Shown here piece after piece: positions 37,201 to 45,918 of a stretch of 64,000 nt of DNA. The notes beneath the pieces are model-generated. The model ran no database searches, was not told the origin of the DNA, and saw nothing but the letters and a program-made list of their open reading frames with translations. Source of the stretch: Verrucomicrobiota bacterium. GTDB taxonomy: Bacteria > Verrucomicrobiota > Verrucomicrobiia > Verrucomicrobiales > Akkermansiaceae. The position numbers and the translations under genes are program-made. Positions within the stretch are counted from its first letter, which is position 1; every line of letters starts with the position of its first letter. The stretch lies in assembly GCA_017301995.1 (NCBI GenBank), contig JAFLEH010000006.1:1-64000 (forward strand), in the 5' to 3' direction.

Positions 37201-37302
37201 AGTCACACCGGCCAGCCCACCCCCGTTCGCTACATCCGTGTGGAAATGCTGAAGAATTCCGCGAACCAGTGGATGCAACTGGTGGAAGTGCTGGCGCAAT
37301 AA
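34222..37302 (+). CDS. Secreted six-hairpin-type glycosidase with discoidin-like C-terminus
   Basis: 1,026 residues from the ATG at 34222. A basic N-terminal stretch of about 37 residues precedes the hydrophobic segment LSLLSLLLFQPVLAG, so export is likely although the leader is long. After an N-terminal beta domain comes an (alpha/alpha)6-type barrel (about 340-760) with HVMLGTHTAAEGRTQTDGLP, RTDQDWENVALLWPTELV and NMIRPWTDRDVEFCPPPHVW. The last about 130 residues are an F5/8-type (discoidin) carbohydrate-binding module (FWQCETPGSWWQVDLGEVKE). It is a clear paralogue of the gene at 41783. The exact GH family is not assigned by me. First gene of a run through a GH38-like enzyme, ROK-MurQ and the paralogue. 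Confidence 0.75.
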   Translation: MKQNSSNALRIRKVGNWRPLRTTLVRRCGSQRWSATIRLSLLSLLLFQPVLAGDPADHTPRRAEAGFPMVDPALDDPAKPWCYFTHPTSCIGVPWMPGLNIQITPEGNLFNNSAELALFWGAEHKPLACRQRQFLDGWIPVVQDSWQDGSLAYDYEVFGAILDGFDEKNTLQFVELTVRNAGAAPAPAEVIGSVRHDGGKYRERAGGFNPKSNYAFTDGWFFRDGKAVCGYPSAFGKLEAALGAQYERPFSGKSVGASARTELGLAHYTRTLAPGEAMTLVFKMPHYPVDPKDTAYLAAANAADYDVYRNKTIAFWRNALGKINRIHTPGEPLIERAHRATAVHVMLGTHTAAEGRTQTDGLPYPDLFTLALFDYGLLYDSFQLDEFCEANFPHCLKRQCDDGLFWDPAVSAGQKILTSHGQMMAFMCNHVLMARKPELGRQILPGITKAVELIRRDHETQPHGLMRPSTAFDAEMIKGQYTSHNYFALTGLRSAIRLARFLGETERADAWLKLHNSFGAALLKAVRESAAPDGYVPTGLYGFLTGEAARGGFAEYRTDQDWENVALLWPTELVAPGDPLIAGTLKRLHETKYREGIMTYRNGQHLHQYVTTRGSNQQTANGDARQALIDTYHELLHSGSANESFENMIRPWTDRDVEFCPPPHVWGCANTHTAIRNLFILEQGGRGGLEPEQRDILLFNAVSPAWFKNGEPMGIEKAATTFGMVTALMTPRTSGADVMFKTDFHTQPHNLVVRIPYFVKLKSFETDAKQSRLDGGVIRLSPDATKLSLEWTPDADADKSTFQDMLLAYRREPGFWPGKRSEMPKPPAGFLTDAEKARPTEPLSFNLVLAAWKAEYARRFAEHVKAGGPVKAYSPVPLQPEAERAAVAAKFLEARSLTTGKPVTCSPGSTHPELANDGEIGDTDSFWQCETPGSWWQVDLGEVKEISTIRAIPYYGRENRHYQFIVKTSVDGQSWNTFLDMSQNTRFLGVAGASHTGQPTPVRYIRVEMLKNSANQWMQLVEVLAQ

Positions 37303-37310
37303 CCAACGAT

Positions 37311-39995
37311 ATGAATGGTCGAGCCTCCCATCTTGCTGCCATGCGCATTCTTGCCTGCCTGGGCGCTGCTTCCACCACGGTGTTTGCCCAAGCCATCCCG
37401 AAGTCGCCGGTGCCGGTGCCGCCGAGTCCGCCGAGCCTCCTGCCCGGCCATTCAGCGCCGGCGGTCACGGACATTTGGGTGGTCTTCAAGACCCACTGCG
37501 ACCTCGGCTTCACCATGTCGGCGGAGGCGGTCTTCAAGAAGTATCGCGAGCCGATGATGGACAGCGCCATCCGCCTCATCGAAGCCGACCGCGCCAAGCC
37601 CGCAGCCGAGCGGTTCAAATGGACCATTGCCGGCTGGCCGATGGCCGCCAACATTCTCGGACCGCAACAGGATCCACAGCGCAAGGCGAAGATCGAAGAT
37701 GCCCTGCGCGAAGGCTCGATCAACGTCCATGCGCTGCCCGCCACCATGCACACCGACGCGTTCGAGGCCGAGGATTATGTGCGTGGTCTTGGCTTTTCGT
37801 CGCGCGTCGCCCGCGCCTATGGTCAGCCGCTCCCCATTTCCGGCAAGATGACCGATGTCCCGGCGCACGGCTGGTTCCTGCCCACCTTGCTGCATCACGC
37901 GGGCATCAGGTTTCTCCAGCTCGCCGGCAACTACGCCAATCGTTCCCCGCTGGTGCCGATGCTCTTCTGGTGGGAAGGCCCGGACGGCTCCCGCATCCTC
38001 TGCAACTACACCGCCAGCAAGGGCACTCCCGATTACGGCTCCAATGTTCTCCCGCCCAAGGACTGGCCGGCGAAGAATTATCTCGCCGTCATCATGACGC
38101 ACGACAACGAAGGGCCGCCGGCGCCCCAGGAGGTCGCCGCGGTTCGCGAGCAGGCCGCCAAGTTGCCCGGCGTCCGGCTGCATTTCGCCACCATGGACGA
38201 TTTCGCCAAAGCCGTGCTTGCGGAGAATCCCGACCTGCCGGTGGTTCGTGGCGACATGGTGGACCCGTGGATTCACGGGGTCGCTTCGATGCCGGTGGAT
38301 TCCAAGCTCGCCCGCAACATCCGTCCGCTCGAACCGGCGCTGGACCTGCTCGACACCGAACTCCGTCTGTGGGGATTGTCTCCATCTCCCGTGTCCGGCG
38401 CGTTGGCCGAGGCTTACGAAAACAGTTTGCTCTACGGCGAGCACACCTGGGGCGCCAACACGCCCGGCTGGGGTTTCTTCTCGCACGACGGTAGCAGTCG
38501 CGGCACCGAACGTTATCTATACGGCGATCAGTTTCGCCTCGCACGCACGCAGGGATACTACAAGAAATTCGAAGCCAGTTTCGACGACCACCGCGCCTAC
38601 ATCCGCAAGACCGGGGATATTGTGAATGCGGGTCTGGACGAGCGGCTCCGTCTGCTGGCTGAGTCTGTCAACGTCAAGGGCCGCCGCATGGTCGTTTTCA
38701 ATCCGCTGCCTTGGCCGCGCTCGGGAAGCGTGCAGGTTTCCGGAAAGAAATACTTCGCGGAGAATGTGCCCGCAGGGGGCTACCTCACCTTGAAAGATCC
38801 GTCGGACAGGTCGGACATGCCCGACCTGTCCGACAAACCACTTGAAACCGCCCACTTCAAAATCACCTTCGACCTCACCCGCGGCGGCATATCGTCGCTG
38901 GTGGAAAAAGCCACCGGCCGTGAACTGGTGGACAAGGCCAGTCCCTACGCCCTTGGACAGTTTTTGCACGAGCGGTTCAGCGAGGCGCAGACGTGGGATT
39001 ACTATCACCGCTTCTGTGTCATGAACAATGCCGCTTGGGGCACGGTGAAACCGAACATGCCCAAGGATGCACCCTACGCCGCCATCACGCCGCGCGGTTG
39101 GACGCTTTCCGCCTCGCGCTCCACCAGCGGCGACACCGTCACTCTAACAACCACCGACGCCGCGGGACTTGCCAAAGGGATTTCCATTGTCTTCACCTTC
39201 CCCGCCGACCGTCCTTGCGTGGACACCGAATGGCGCATCACCGACAAAGCCCCCGACACCATCCCTGAAGGCGGCTGGCTCTGTTTCCCGCTCGCCGTGC
39301 CGGAGGCGCGCTTCCTTGTGGGTCGCCTGGGCGGTCCCATGGATCTCGCCAAGGACCAGATCGTCGGCGGCAACCGTCATCTCTATGGCGTCAACACCGG
39401 TGCCGCCCTCACCGCCCCGGACGGTTCCGGTGTCAGCCTCTGCGCCTTGGATTCACCCTGCCTGAGTTTCGGCGAACCCGGCTTGTGGAAATACACTTTC
39501 GATTACCTGCCCAAGCAGCCGGCCGTTTTCGTCAACCTCTACAACAACATGTGGAACTGCAACTTCCCCGATTGGATTGAAGGCTCGTGGAGCAATCGGG
39601 TCCGTCTCTGGCCCACCACCAAGGGAACCGATACCGCCGCGAATCTGGCCATCCAATCTTGGGAAGCGCGTGTTCCGCTGCTCGCCGCCGTCGCCGACGG
39701 CCCGGCTGGCAAACTTCCAAACACGCGAGCCGGCGTGGGCGTTTCGCGTCCGGGCGTGCTCGTCACTGCGTTTGGGCGGAATCCGGACGATCAAGGAACC
39801 CTCCTCCGCGTCTGGGATCAAAGCGGTCAAAGCGGCAAACTCGCCGTAACACTGCCCGGCAAATTCAAAACCGCCACGCCTGTCAACCTGCGCGGCGAAA
39901 GAACCGGCGAACCGATTGCCGTCGTCGATGGCAAATTGAATTTCAACCTCGGGGCCTACGCGCCGGCCAGTTACATTTTGGAGGGATCAATATGA
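37311..39995 (+). CDS. GH38-like (DUF5054-type) putative alpha-mannosidase
   Basis: 894 residues from the ATG at 37311, or 884 if the ATG at 37341 is used, which begins a cleaner signal peptide (MRILACLGAASTTVFAQA). The H-x-D zinc motif of GH38 enzymes is present in VVFKTHCDLGFT. Other features fit that fold: TIAGWPMAANILG, NVHALPATMHTDAFEAED and HGWFLPTLLHHAGI, followed by a beta-rich C-terminal half. By family it would be a zinc-dependent, retaining enzyme acting on alpha-mannosides, but the DUF5054 group has no firm substrate. It starts 8 bases after the six-hairpin glycosidase gene. Confidence 0.75.
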   Translation: MNGRASHLAAMRILACLGAASTTVFAQAIPKSPVPVPPSPPSLLPGHSAPAVTDIWVVFKTHCDLGFTMSAEAVFKKYREPMMDSAIRLIEADRAKPAAERFKWTIAGWPMAANILGPQQDPQRKAKIEDALREGSINVHALPATMHTDAFEAEDYVRGLGFSSRVARAYGQPLPISGKMTDVPAHGWFLPTLLHHAGIRFLQLAGNYANRSPLVPMLFWWEGPDGSRILCNYTASKGTPDYGSNVLPPKDWPAKNYLAVIMTHDNEGPPAPQEVAAVREQAAKLPGVRLHFATMDDFAKAVLAENPDLPVVRGDMVDPWIHGVASMPVDSKLARNIRPLEPALDLLDTELRLWGLSPSPVSGALAEAYENSLLYGEHTWGANTPGWGFFSHDGSSRGTERYLYGDQFRLARTQGYYKKFEASFDDHRAYIRKTGDIVNAGLDERLRLLAESVNVKGRRMVVFNPLPWPRSGSVQVSGKKYFAENVPAGGYLTLKDPSDRSDMPDLSDKPLETAHFKITFDLTRGGISSLVEKATGRELVDKASPYALGQFLHERFSEAQTWDYYHRFCVMNNAAWGTVKPNMPKDAPYAAITPRGWTLSASRSTSGDTVTLTTTDAAGLAKGISIVFTFPADRPCVDTEWRITDKAPDTIPEGGWLCFPLAVPEARFLVGRLGGPMDLAKDQIVGGNRHLYGVNTGAALTAPDGSGVSLCALDSPCLSFGEPGLWKYTFDYLPKQPAVFVNLYNNMWNCNFPDWIEGSWSNRVRLWPTTKGTDTAANLAIQSWEARVPLLAAVADGPAGKLPNTRAGVGVSRPGVLVTAFGRNPDDQGTLLRVWDQSGQSGKLAVTLPGKFKTATPVNLRGERTGEPIAVVDGKLNFNLGAYAPASYILEGSI

Positions 39996-40070
39996 ATTCA
40001 CCGACGCCAACCGTCCTGTCAGCCGTGGAAGGCAAGTGGTCGTCATTTGAGCGCGCGCAATAGAATCAAG

Positions 40071-41786
40071 ATGGTGAGCATCACGAACCAACCCATAACC
40101 GTCACCGCCGATATCGGCGGCACCTGGATCAAGCTCGCCCGCTTTGCCGGCGACGCATTGAGGCCTGCGGCCACTTTGCGTCTGGCCTACCCTTGCCGGA
40201 ATGGCCGGGCGGCAGACTTCGCCGCGGACCTGAAGCGCGGCTTGTCGGAATTGTTGGATGGGGCGTCGCCCGCGGGAATCGGCATCAGCACGGCTGGCGT
40301 TGTCAATTACGCCGGCAACCGGGTGATCGCCGGGCACGCCTACCTTGATCCCTTGAAATCACCGGACTTACTCCCCGGCCTGCAAGCGGCCTTCGGTTGT
40401 CCGGCGGTGCTGATCAACGATGCGGACGCCGCCCTGATCGGCGCGGCGCAGGCGGGGTATTTTACCGGCTCCGGCTGCCACGGGTTGCTCGCGCTGGGCA
40501 CCGGCTGCGGCTTCGCGCTGTGGAAAAACGGCCAGCGCTGGCGTCCGGACCGGCAACTGCCGCTGCTGGGTGCCCTGCGCACGGCGGGTGGCTCGTTCGA
40601 CGAGCTGTGCAGTGCTTCCGCCCTCGCCGCCCACGCGGACGGAGCGCGATTGGAACGGGTCTTCACCGACGCGCGCCATCGCGATGTGTTGGATGTTTAC
40701 CTCGGACACCTCGCCCGCCTGATAGACAACGCCACGCTCATCTACCATTGCGAATCCCTGCTTCTAACCGGCGGGTTGGTGGCTGCCGCATTGGAAGCCG
40801 GCTTTGACCTCGCTGCCACGCTCGCGCCGCGCTTGATGCCCGCAACGGACTATCATCGCCCGCCGCTCATCCGCGTCGCCCGCGAAGGCAATGATCTTCC
40901 GCTGTTAGGCGTGCGCGCTCTGATCGCCGCCGAAGCCGCCATTGCCCCGGCCCGGCGCCGGCCGGACTTCGCCGTGCTAGCCACCGAAGCGGTGGCGGAT
41001 TCGGAACTTCGGCTGGAGCGATGCAGCGCCTCCGAATTGATAGAGCACTGCCTGCGCAACGAGAATGCTGTAACGGAAAACTGGAACCGGCAGGCCGCGG
41101 CGATGACCACCTGCGCCACGCGCCTGAGCGAGGCGTTTCAGGCGGGCGGACGATTGATTTACCTTGGCTGTGGAACGAGCGGCCGGCTCGCGGCCTTGGA
41201 TGCGCTGGAGTTGAATTGCACTTTTGGCCTGCCCAAGCACCAGGCCCTGGCGCTCATTGCCGGCGGCGCGGCGGAAGCGGCGGCCAGCATCGAGGAGGAT
41301 TTCGAGGAGGATGCCAGCGTCGTTCCGGAACTGCTGTTGCTGACACCCGGCCCCAAGGATGTCGTGATCGGGATTTCCGCCAGCGGCAGCGCCTGGTATG
41401 TCCGCTCCGGCCTCGCGTTTGCCCGCCGCTCTGGCGCCTTCACCGTCCTCCTCAGCGCCAGCCCGCCACAGGAAGGATTGTGCGATCTCCACATCGGGCT
41501 GGATACCGGCGCGGAACTGGTCACCGGCTCCACTCGCATGAAAGCGGGCACGGTCACGAAGAAAATCCTCAACGCGGTTTCCACCACCTCCATGATTCTC
41601 TGCGGTAAGGTGACGGGGACGCACATGGTTGACGTGGCTTGCCTCAACGACAAGCTGGTGGAGCGCGCCTGCGGCATCCTGCAAAGCCTGCATGGGTTGC
41701 AGCACCCCGAGGCGCTCGACTTGTTGCGCAAGCACAACATGCGGCTCTCCCACGCTATGCAAACTCTCACCCACATGCCCAAATGA
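40071..41786 (+). CDS. ROK-family sugar kinase fused to MurQ-type MurNAc-6-phosphate etherase
   Basis: 571 residues from MVSITNQPITVTADIGGTW. Residues 1 to about 295 are a ROK kinase: the ATP-binding DIGGTW, NDADAALIGA and ALGTGCGFALW are visible. Residues about 310-571 are an N-acetylmuramic acid 6-phosphate etherase with YLGCGTSGRLAALDALEL, where Glu380 matches the catalytic Glu83 of E. coli MurQ, and the signature ELVTGSTRMKAGTVTKKILN. One chain could therefore phosphorylate MurNAc (or GlcNAc) and then cleave its lactyl ether to give GlcNAc-6-P and lactate. It lacks a signal peptide, so it is cytoplasmic. The stop overlaps the next gene by ATGA. Kinase substrate is inferred. Confidence 0.85.
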   Translation: MVSITNQPITVTADIGGTWIKLARFAGDALRPAATLRLAYPCRNGRAADFAADLKRGLSELLDGASPAGIGISTAGVVNYAGNRVIAGHAYLDPLKSPDLLPGLQAAFGCPAVLINDADAALIGAAQAGYFTGSGCHGLLALGTGCGFALWKNGQRWRPDRQLPLLGALRTAGGSFDELCSASALAAHADGARLERVFTDARHRDVLDVYLGHLARLIDNATLIYHCESLLLTGGLVAAALEAGFDLAATLAPRLMPATDYHRPPLIRVAREGNDLPLLGVRALIAAEAAIAPARRRPDFAVLATEAVADSELRLERCSASELIEHCLRNENAVTENWNRQAAAMTTCATRLSEAFQAGGRLIYLGCGTSGRLAALDALELNCTFGLPKHQALALIAGGAAEAAASIEEDFEEDASVVPELLLLTPGPKDVVIGISASGSAWYVRSGLAFARRSGAFTVLLSASPPQEGLCDLHIGLDTGAELVTGSTRMKAGTVTKKILNAVSTTSMILCGKVTGTHMVDVACLNDKLVERACGILQSLHGLQHPEALDLLRKHNMRLSHAMQTLTHMPK

Positions 41787-44755
41787 AGACGCCAGCCCTC
41801 CTTGTTTTCCTCGGCGCCCTGTGGGTTGCGCCCTTGACCTTCGCCGCCGGCATCACCGACGCGGGGTTCCCGATGGTGGATCCCAAGCTCGACGATCCTA
41901 ACAAGCCGTGGTGCTACTTCACCCATCCGGTCACCTGTATCGGCATGCCGTGGCAGCCGGACCCGATCGGAATCCAGGTGACGCCCGAGGGGAATATCTA
42001 TACCGGCCGCGCCGAGTTCTGTTTGTTCTGGGGCGATCAGGGCAAGCCGCTCGCCAGCCGCCAGCGCCGGTTTCTCGATGGTTACATTCCGGTCGTTTCG
42101 GACACCTGGAGCGACGGCGCGATCCGTTACGACTACGAGGTGTTCGGTGCCACGCTGCCCGGTGATCCTAACAATACGAACACCGCCATCTTCGTCAAGC
42201 TAACACTCCGCAACACCGGAACCCAACCCGCCACCGCCCAAACCGCCGCCGCCTTCCGGCAGAGCGGCGTGGTCCGCCGCGAACGCGACGGCGGTTTTGA
42301 TCCCAACTGGAGATATGCCGTCAGGGACCACCAACTCTGGCGCGGCGCCAACCCGGACAAGCTCGAACTGGTCGGCATCTATCCGCCGCCCGCCCGCTGG
42401 GAAGCCGTCAACGGCACGCCTTATGAAAAGCCCTTTGCCGGCGGCGAATTTGGTGTTGTCCCGCGCACCGAGGTGGGCATCGCCCGCTACGACAAGACTC
42501 TCGCTCCCGGTGAAACGATGTCGCTGGTGTTCAAATTCCCCCGCGTGCCCACCGCCGATGCCAAGTACCTCGCGGATCTGGCCGCCGCCGACTACGCCGC
42601 CTGCCGCCGGCAGGTCGTGGATTATTGGAGAAATGCCGTCACGCGCTTCAGCGTCATCCACACGCCCGGCGAGCCGCTCATTGAGGAGTCGCACCGCGCC
42701 ACCGCCGTCCATGTCATGCTCGCCACCCGCACCTACGGCAGCGGCAAAACCCAGACCGATGGCCTGCCCTATCCCGACCTCTTTCTAACAACCGGTTACG
42801 ATTACGCCGCCCTTTATGAGAGTTTCGGCCTGCCGGATTTCCTCCGTGCCAATTTCCCGCAATTCACCGCGCGCCAGCAAGCGGACGGGTTGTTCGTGGA
42901 CACCGCGCTGAGCCACGGCCAGAAGATCTTCTGCGGCCACGGCCAGCCGCTGCACGCCATCGCCAACCACATCGTGCTGAGCCGCGACGCCGCTCTCGGC
43001 AAACAGTATTTTCCCGCCATCAGGAAGGGCGTCGAGTGCATCATCAACGACAGCAGGACCCAGCCGCACGGCCTGATGCGCGCGTCGATCCCCTATGATA
43101 ATGAAATGATCAAGGGCCAATATACATGTCACAACTACTGGTCGCTCATCGCGCTGCGCTCCGCCATCCGCATGGCGCGGTTTCTCGGCGAGGACGCCGC
43201 CGCCGCCGCATGGCTCCAGTTCCACGACGACTACGAAGCGCTCGTGCTCAAGGCCGTGCGCGACAGCGCCGCGCCCGACGGCTATGTGCCCACCGGGCTC
43301 TACGGCTTCATCACCGGCGAGGCGGCGCGCGGAGGATTCGCCGAGTTCCGCACCGACCAGGATTGGGAAAACGAAATGTTGTTGTGGCCCACCGAGTTGG
43401 TGCAGCCCGGCGATCCGCTCGTCGCCGGCACGCTCAAGCGCCTGCGCGAAACCAAATACCGCGAAGGCATCATGACCTACCGCAACGGCCAGCACCTCCA
43501 CCAATACATGACCTCCCGCGCGGCCAACCAGTTCCTCCTCAACGGCCAGCCCAAGGAGGCGCTCATCGATACCTATCACGCGCTGCTCCACTCGGGCGCC
43601 GCTTCGGAGAGCTTTGAAAACATGATCCGTCCGTGGACCGACCGCGATGTCGAGTTCTGCCCGCCTCCCCATGCCTGGGGCTGCTCGACCTACAACGGAC
43701 TCGTTAGAAACCTGTTCGTCATGGAGCTGGGCGGCCGCGGCGGCCTGCTGCCCGGAGAACGCGACCTCCTGCTTCTCAACGCCGTCTCGCCGGCCTGGCT
43801 CAAACCGGGCGAAGCCCTCGGCATTGAAGACGCGCCGACCTCGTTCGGCCTCGTCACCGCCATGATGACGCCGCGTGCCGGCGGCGCGGATGTTTCCCTC
43901 AAGACGAAGTTCCACATCCAGCCGCGCAGCCTATCCGTGCGCATCCCGTATTTCGTCACGCTCAAATCCTTCACCACCAACGCGAAGCGCTCGGAGCGCA
44001 AGGGCGACCTCATCCAGCTGAGTCCGGACGCGACCACGCTCGCGCTCGAATGGACGCTCAACCCCGACGCCGACAAGGAACTCGCCCAGTCGCTGCTGCT
44101 GCGCCACCGCCGCGAACCGGGCTTCTGGCCCGGGAAGCGCGGCGAGATGCCGCAACCGCCGGCCGGATTTCTAACGGAAGCCGAGCGAGCGCTCCCCACC
44201 GTGCCGCTTTCGTTCAAGCTCGTGTTGGACACCTGGAAGGCCGAGTATGCCCGCCGCTTTGCCGAACACATCAAGCTGGGCGGTGCCACCAAGACCTTTC
44301 ATCCCGTCGCCATGCAGACGCCGGAGGAGCGTGCCCAAGAGGGTGTGATCGTCCGCCCGATCGAAAACCTGGCCGCCGGCAAGCAGGTCACCTGCACTCC
44401 GGGATCCACCCATCCCGAGTTCGCCAACGACGGCCGGATCAGCAACGCCGAATTCTGGGAATGCAACACCAAGGACGCCTGGTGGCAGGTGGACCTCGGC
44501 AAGGCCACCGAGATCTCCACTCTAACTGTCATCCCGCTCCACAAGGACAACCGCGCGTATCGGTTCGTCGTCAAGACCTCGATGGACGGCGAAAACTGGA
44601 CCGTTCACATCGACAAGCGCGACAACCAGGAGCCCTTCGGCGCCCGCGGCTGCGAGGAGAAATTCCAAAACACCCCGATGCGCCACATCCGCGTCGAAAT
44701 GTTCGGCAACACCCTCAACGAGGGCAATCACCTGGTGGAACTCATCGCCCGGTGA
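41783..44755 (+). CDS. Secreted six-hairpin-type glycosidase with discoidin-like C-terminus, second copy
   Basis: 990 residues from MKTPALLVFLGALWVAPLTF, a signal peptide; the start lies inside the stop of the ROK-MurQ gene. It follows the paralogue at 34222 throughout: DAGFPMVDPKLDDPNKPWCY, QTDGLPYPDLF, MTYRNGQHLHQY and NMIRPWTDRDVEFCPPPH. The F5/8-type module (WECNTKDAWWQVDLGKATEI) ends it. The signal peptide is more typical than that of the paralogue. Its place next to MurNAc metabolism suggests substrates containing amino sugars, but this is inference and the GH family is not assigned. Confidence 0.78.
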   Translation: MKTPALLVFLGALWVAPLTFAAGITDAGFPMVDPKLDDPNKPWCYFTHPVTCIGMPWQPDPIGIQVTPEGNIYTGRAEFCLFWGDQGKPLASRQRRFLDGYIPVVSDTWSDGAIRYDYEVFGATLPGDPNNTNTAIFVKLTLRNTGTQPATAQTAAAFRQSGVVRRERDGGFDPNWRYAVRDHQLWRGANPDKLELVGIYPPPARWEAVNGTPYEKPFAGGEFGVVPRTEVGIARYDKTLAPGETMSLVFKFPRVPTADAKYLADLAAADYAACRRQVVDYWRNAVTRFSVIHTPGEPLIEESHRATAVHVMLATRTYGSGKTQTDGLPYPDLFLTTGYDYAALYESFGLPDFLRANFPQFTARQQADGLFVDTALSHGQKIFCGHGQPLHAIANHIVLSRDAALGKQYFPAIRKGVECIINDSRTQPHGLMRASIPYDNEMIKGQYTCHNYWSLIALRSAIRMARFLGEDAAAAAWLQFHDDYEALVLKAVRDSAAPDGYVPTGLYGFITGEAARGGFAEFRTDQDWENEMLLWPTELVQPGDPLVAGTLKRLRETKYREGIMTYRNGQHLHQYMTSRAANQFLLNGQPKEALIDTYHALLHSGAASESFENMIRPWTDRDVEFCPPPHAWGCSTYNGLVRNLFVMELGGRGGLLPGERDLLLLNAVSPAWLKPGEALGIEDAPTSFGLVTAMMTPRAGGADVSLKTKFHIQPRSLSVRIPYFVTLKSFTTNAKRSERKGDLIQLSPDATTLALEWTLNPDADKELAQSLLLRHRREPGFWPGKRGEMPQPPAGFLTEAERALPTVPLSFKLVLDTWKAEYARRFAEHIKLGGATKTFHPVAMQTPEERAQEGVIVRPIENLAAGKQVTCTPGSTHPEFANDGRISNAEFWECNTKDAWWQVDLGKATEISTLTVIPLHKDNRAYRFVVKTSMDGENWTVHIDKRDNQEPFGARGCEEKFQNTPMRHIRVEMFGNTLNEGNHLVELIAR

Positions 44756-44922
44756 GGGACGGAATTCTCGTTTTGAAATCCACCCTTGCGATGGGAATCG
44801 AAGGCGGGGTAAGGACTTCGGTCCGCGCGGGTGCGGGACAATATTTTCGATGGGCTTGGAACACGCGTGGATAGCGCTCCGCGCGCACAGCGTGTTGGGC
44901 ACCGACATCCGCCCCGGCCTGC

Positions 44923-45180
44923 CGGTTCCCGGCCTACTTTGGCCCCGGGCCACGACTGGATGCCGGACATCGAGTGGGGTGGTTGCGCCGCCACCGGCCT
45001 GCAGGAAATGCTGCTGGCCTGCGACGGGAAGAAAATTTTGCTCCTTCCCGCCTGGCCGAAAGACTGGGATGTGGATTTCAACTGCACGCTCCCCAACAGA
45101 CGACCGTCGAGTGCGAATTGAAGGGCGGCAAGATAGTGAAGCTTAAAATAGAGCCGGAAGCGCGACGCAAGGACTTGCAG
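44923..45180 (+). pseudogene. C-terminal remnant of a six-hairpin (GH95-like) glycosidase, frameshifted
   Basis: PGHDWMPDIEWGGCAATGLQ EMLLACDGKKILLLPAWPKD matches the typical end of GH95-like enzymes, where a Gly-Leu-x-Glu-Met-Leu helix precedes a Leu-Pro-Ala-x-Pro-Lys strand. Near 45080 the frame breaks: the continuation LHAPQQTTVECELKGGKIVK is in another frame, as if one G were missing in TTCAACTGC. No N-terminal nine-tenths of such a gene is present. It ends where the SGNH hydrolase sequence starts. Confidence 0.6.
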
Positions 45181-45858
45181 GTGGCCGCCGGCTTTGAAAC
45201 CGGAAGCACCGGCGACTCCGCCCGATTTATTGGAAGCCTTCAGACGGGGCGCAAGGCAACGATCGTCACCCTTGGCACCAGTTTGACCGGCGGCACCTGG
45301 CGGTGGGTCAATGTGATGAAAGAATGGCTCGACTCGGAATACCCGGGGCTGGCGACGATCCAAAACCTCGGCGTCGGCGCATCGGCATCCAGCCACCCAC
45401 CCGGACAGTGCGGACTCGACATGGCCAAGCGCGCCGCCGCGATGAAGCCGGATGTGGTCTTCATTGAGTTTGCCGTGAACGACTCCTATTTGCCCTACAA
45501 GATTTCCCCGACCGATTCACAGCGGAATCTGAACATGATGGTGGACACCATCCTCCAGGCGAATCCCAACGCGGAGATCGTGGTGCAAACGACCAACCCG
45601 GTGATTGATATGCCGGACGCCGTGAACCGCCATGCCACGAACCGTCCGGACTTGGCCGAATATTACCAGGGCTATCGCGATGTGGCGCGCGCTCGCGGGC
45701 TTATCCTGATTGACCACTATCCAAATTGGCATAAACTGCTGGACGCGGGCCGCGACGGGTTTCTCCAGCGCGTGCCGGATGGAATTCACCCACAGGAACC
45801 GGGCTACCGCGAAGTTGTTTTGCCGGAACTGAAGCGCGTCCTTCTGGGAAACAGTTGA
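45181..45858 (+). CDS. SGNH/GDSL-family hydrolase, possibly N-terminally truncated
   Basis: 225 residues if started at GTG 45181; the frame is open further upstream through the glycosidase remnant and no good ATG with a ribosome site exists, so the start is uncertain. The SGNH blocks are complete: TLGTSLTGG (Ser), NLGVGAS (Gly), EFAVND (Asn) and DGIHPQ (Asp, His). The family acts as esterase or acetylxylan/rhamnogalacturonan-type deacetylase. No signal peptide is present, unlike the surrounding glycan enzymes, so it either acts in the cytoplasm or has lost its beginning in the same rearrangement that left the remnant upstream. Confidence 0.65.
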   Translation: MAAGFETGSTGDSARFIGSLQTGRKATIVTLGTSLTGGTWRWVNVMKEWLDSEYPGLATIQNLGVGASASSHPPGQCGLDMAKRAAAMKPDVVFIEFAVNDSYLPYKISPTDSQRNLNMMVDTILQANPNAEIVVQTTNPVIDMPDAVNRHATNRPDLAEYYQGYRDVARARGLILIDHYPNWHKLLDAGRDGFLQRVPDGIHPQEPGYREVVLPELKRVLLGNS

Positions 45859-45918
45859 CAGTACGTAGATAGAATAGTCCGGAGCGCCCGCTTTGCACAA
45901 ATCCACACCCACCATCCC

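Noticed and set aside
36774..37310. Upstream extension of the GH38-like gene
   Set aside because: It overlaps the C-terminal discoidin module of the preceding gene in another frame and lacks its own features; the start at 37311 or 37341 gives a signal peptide.
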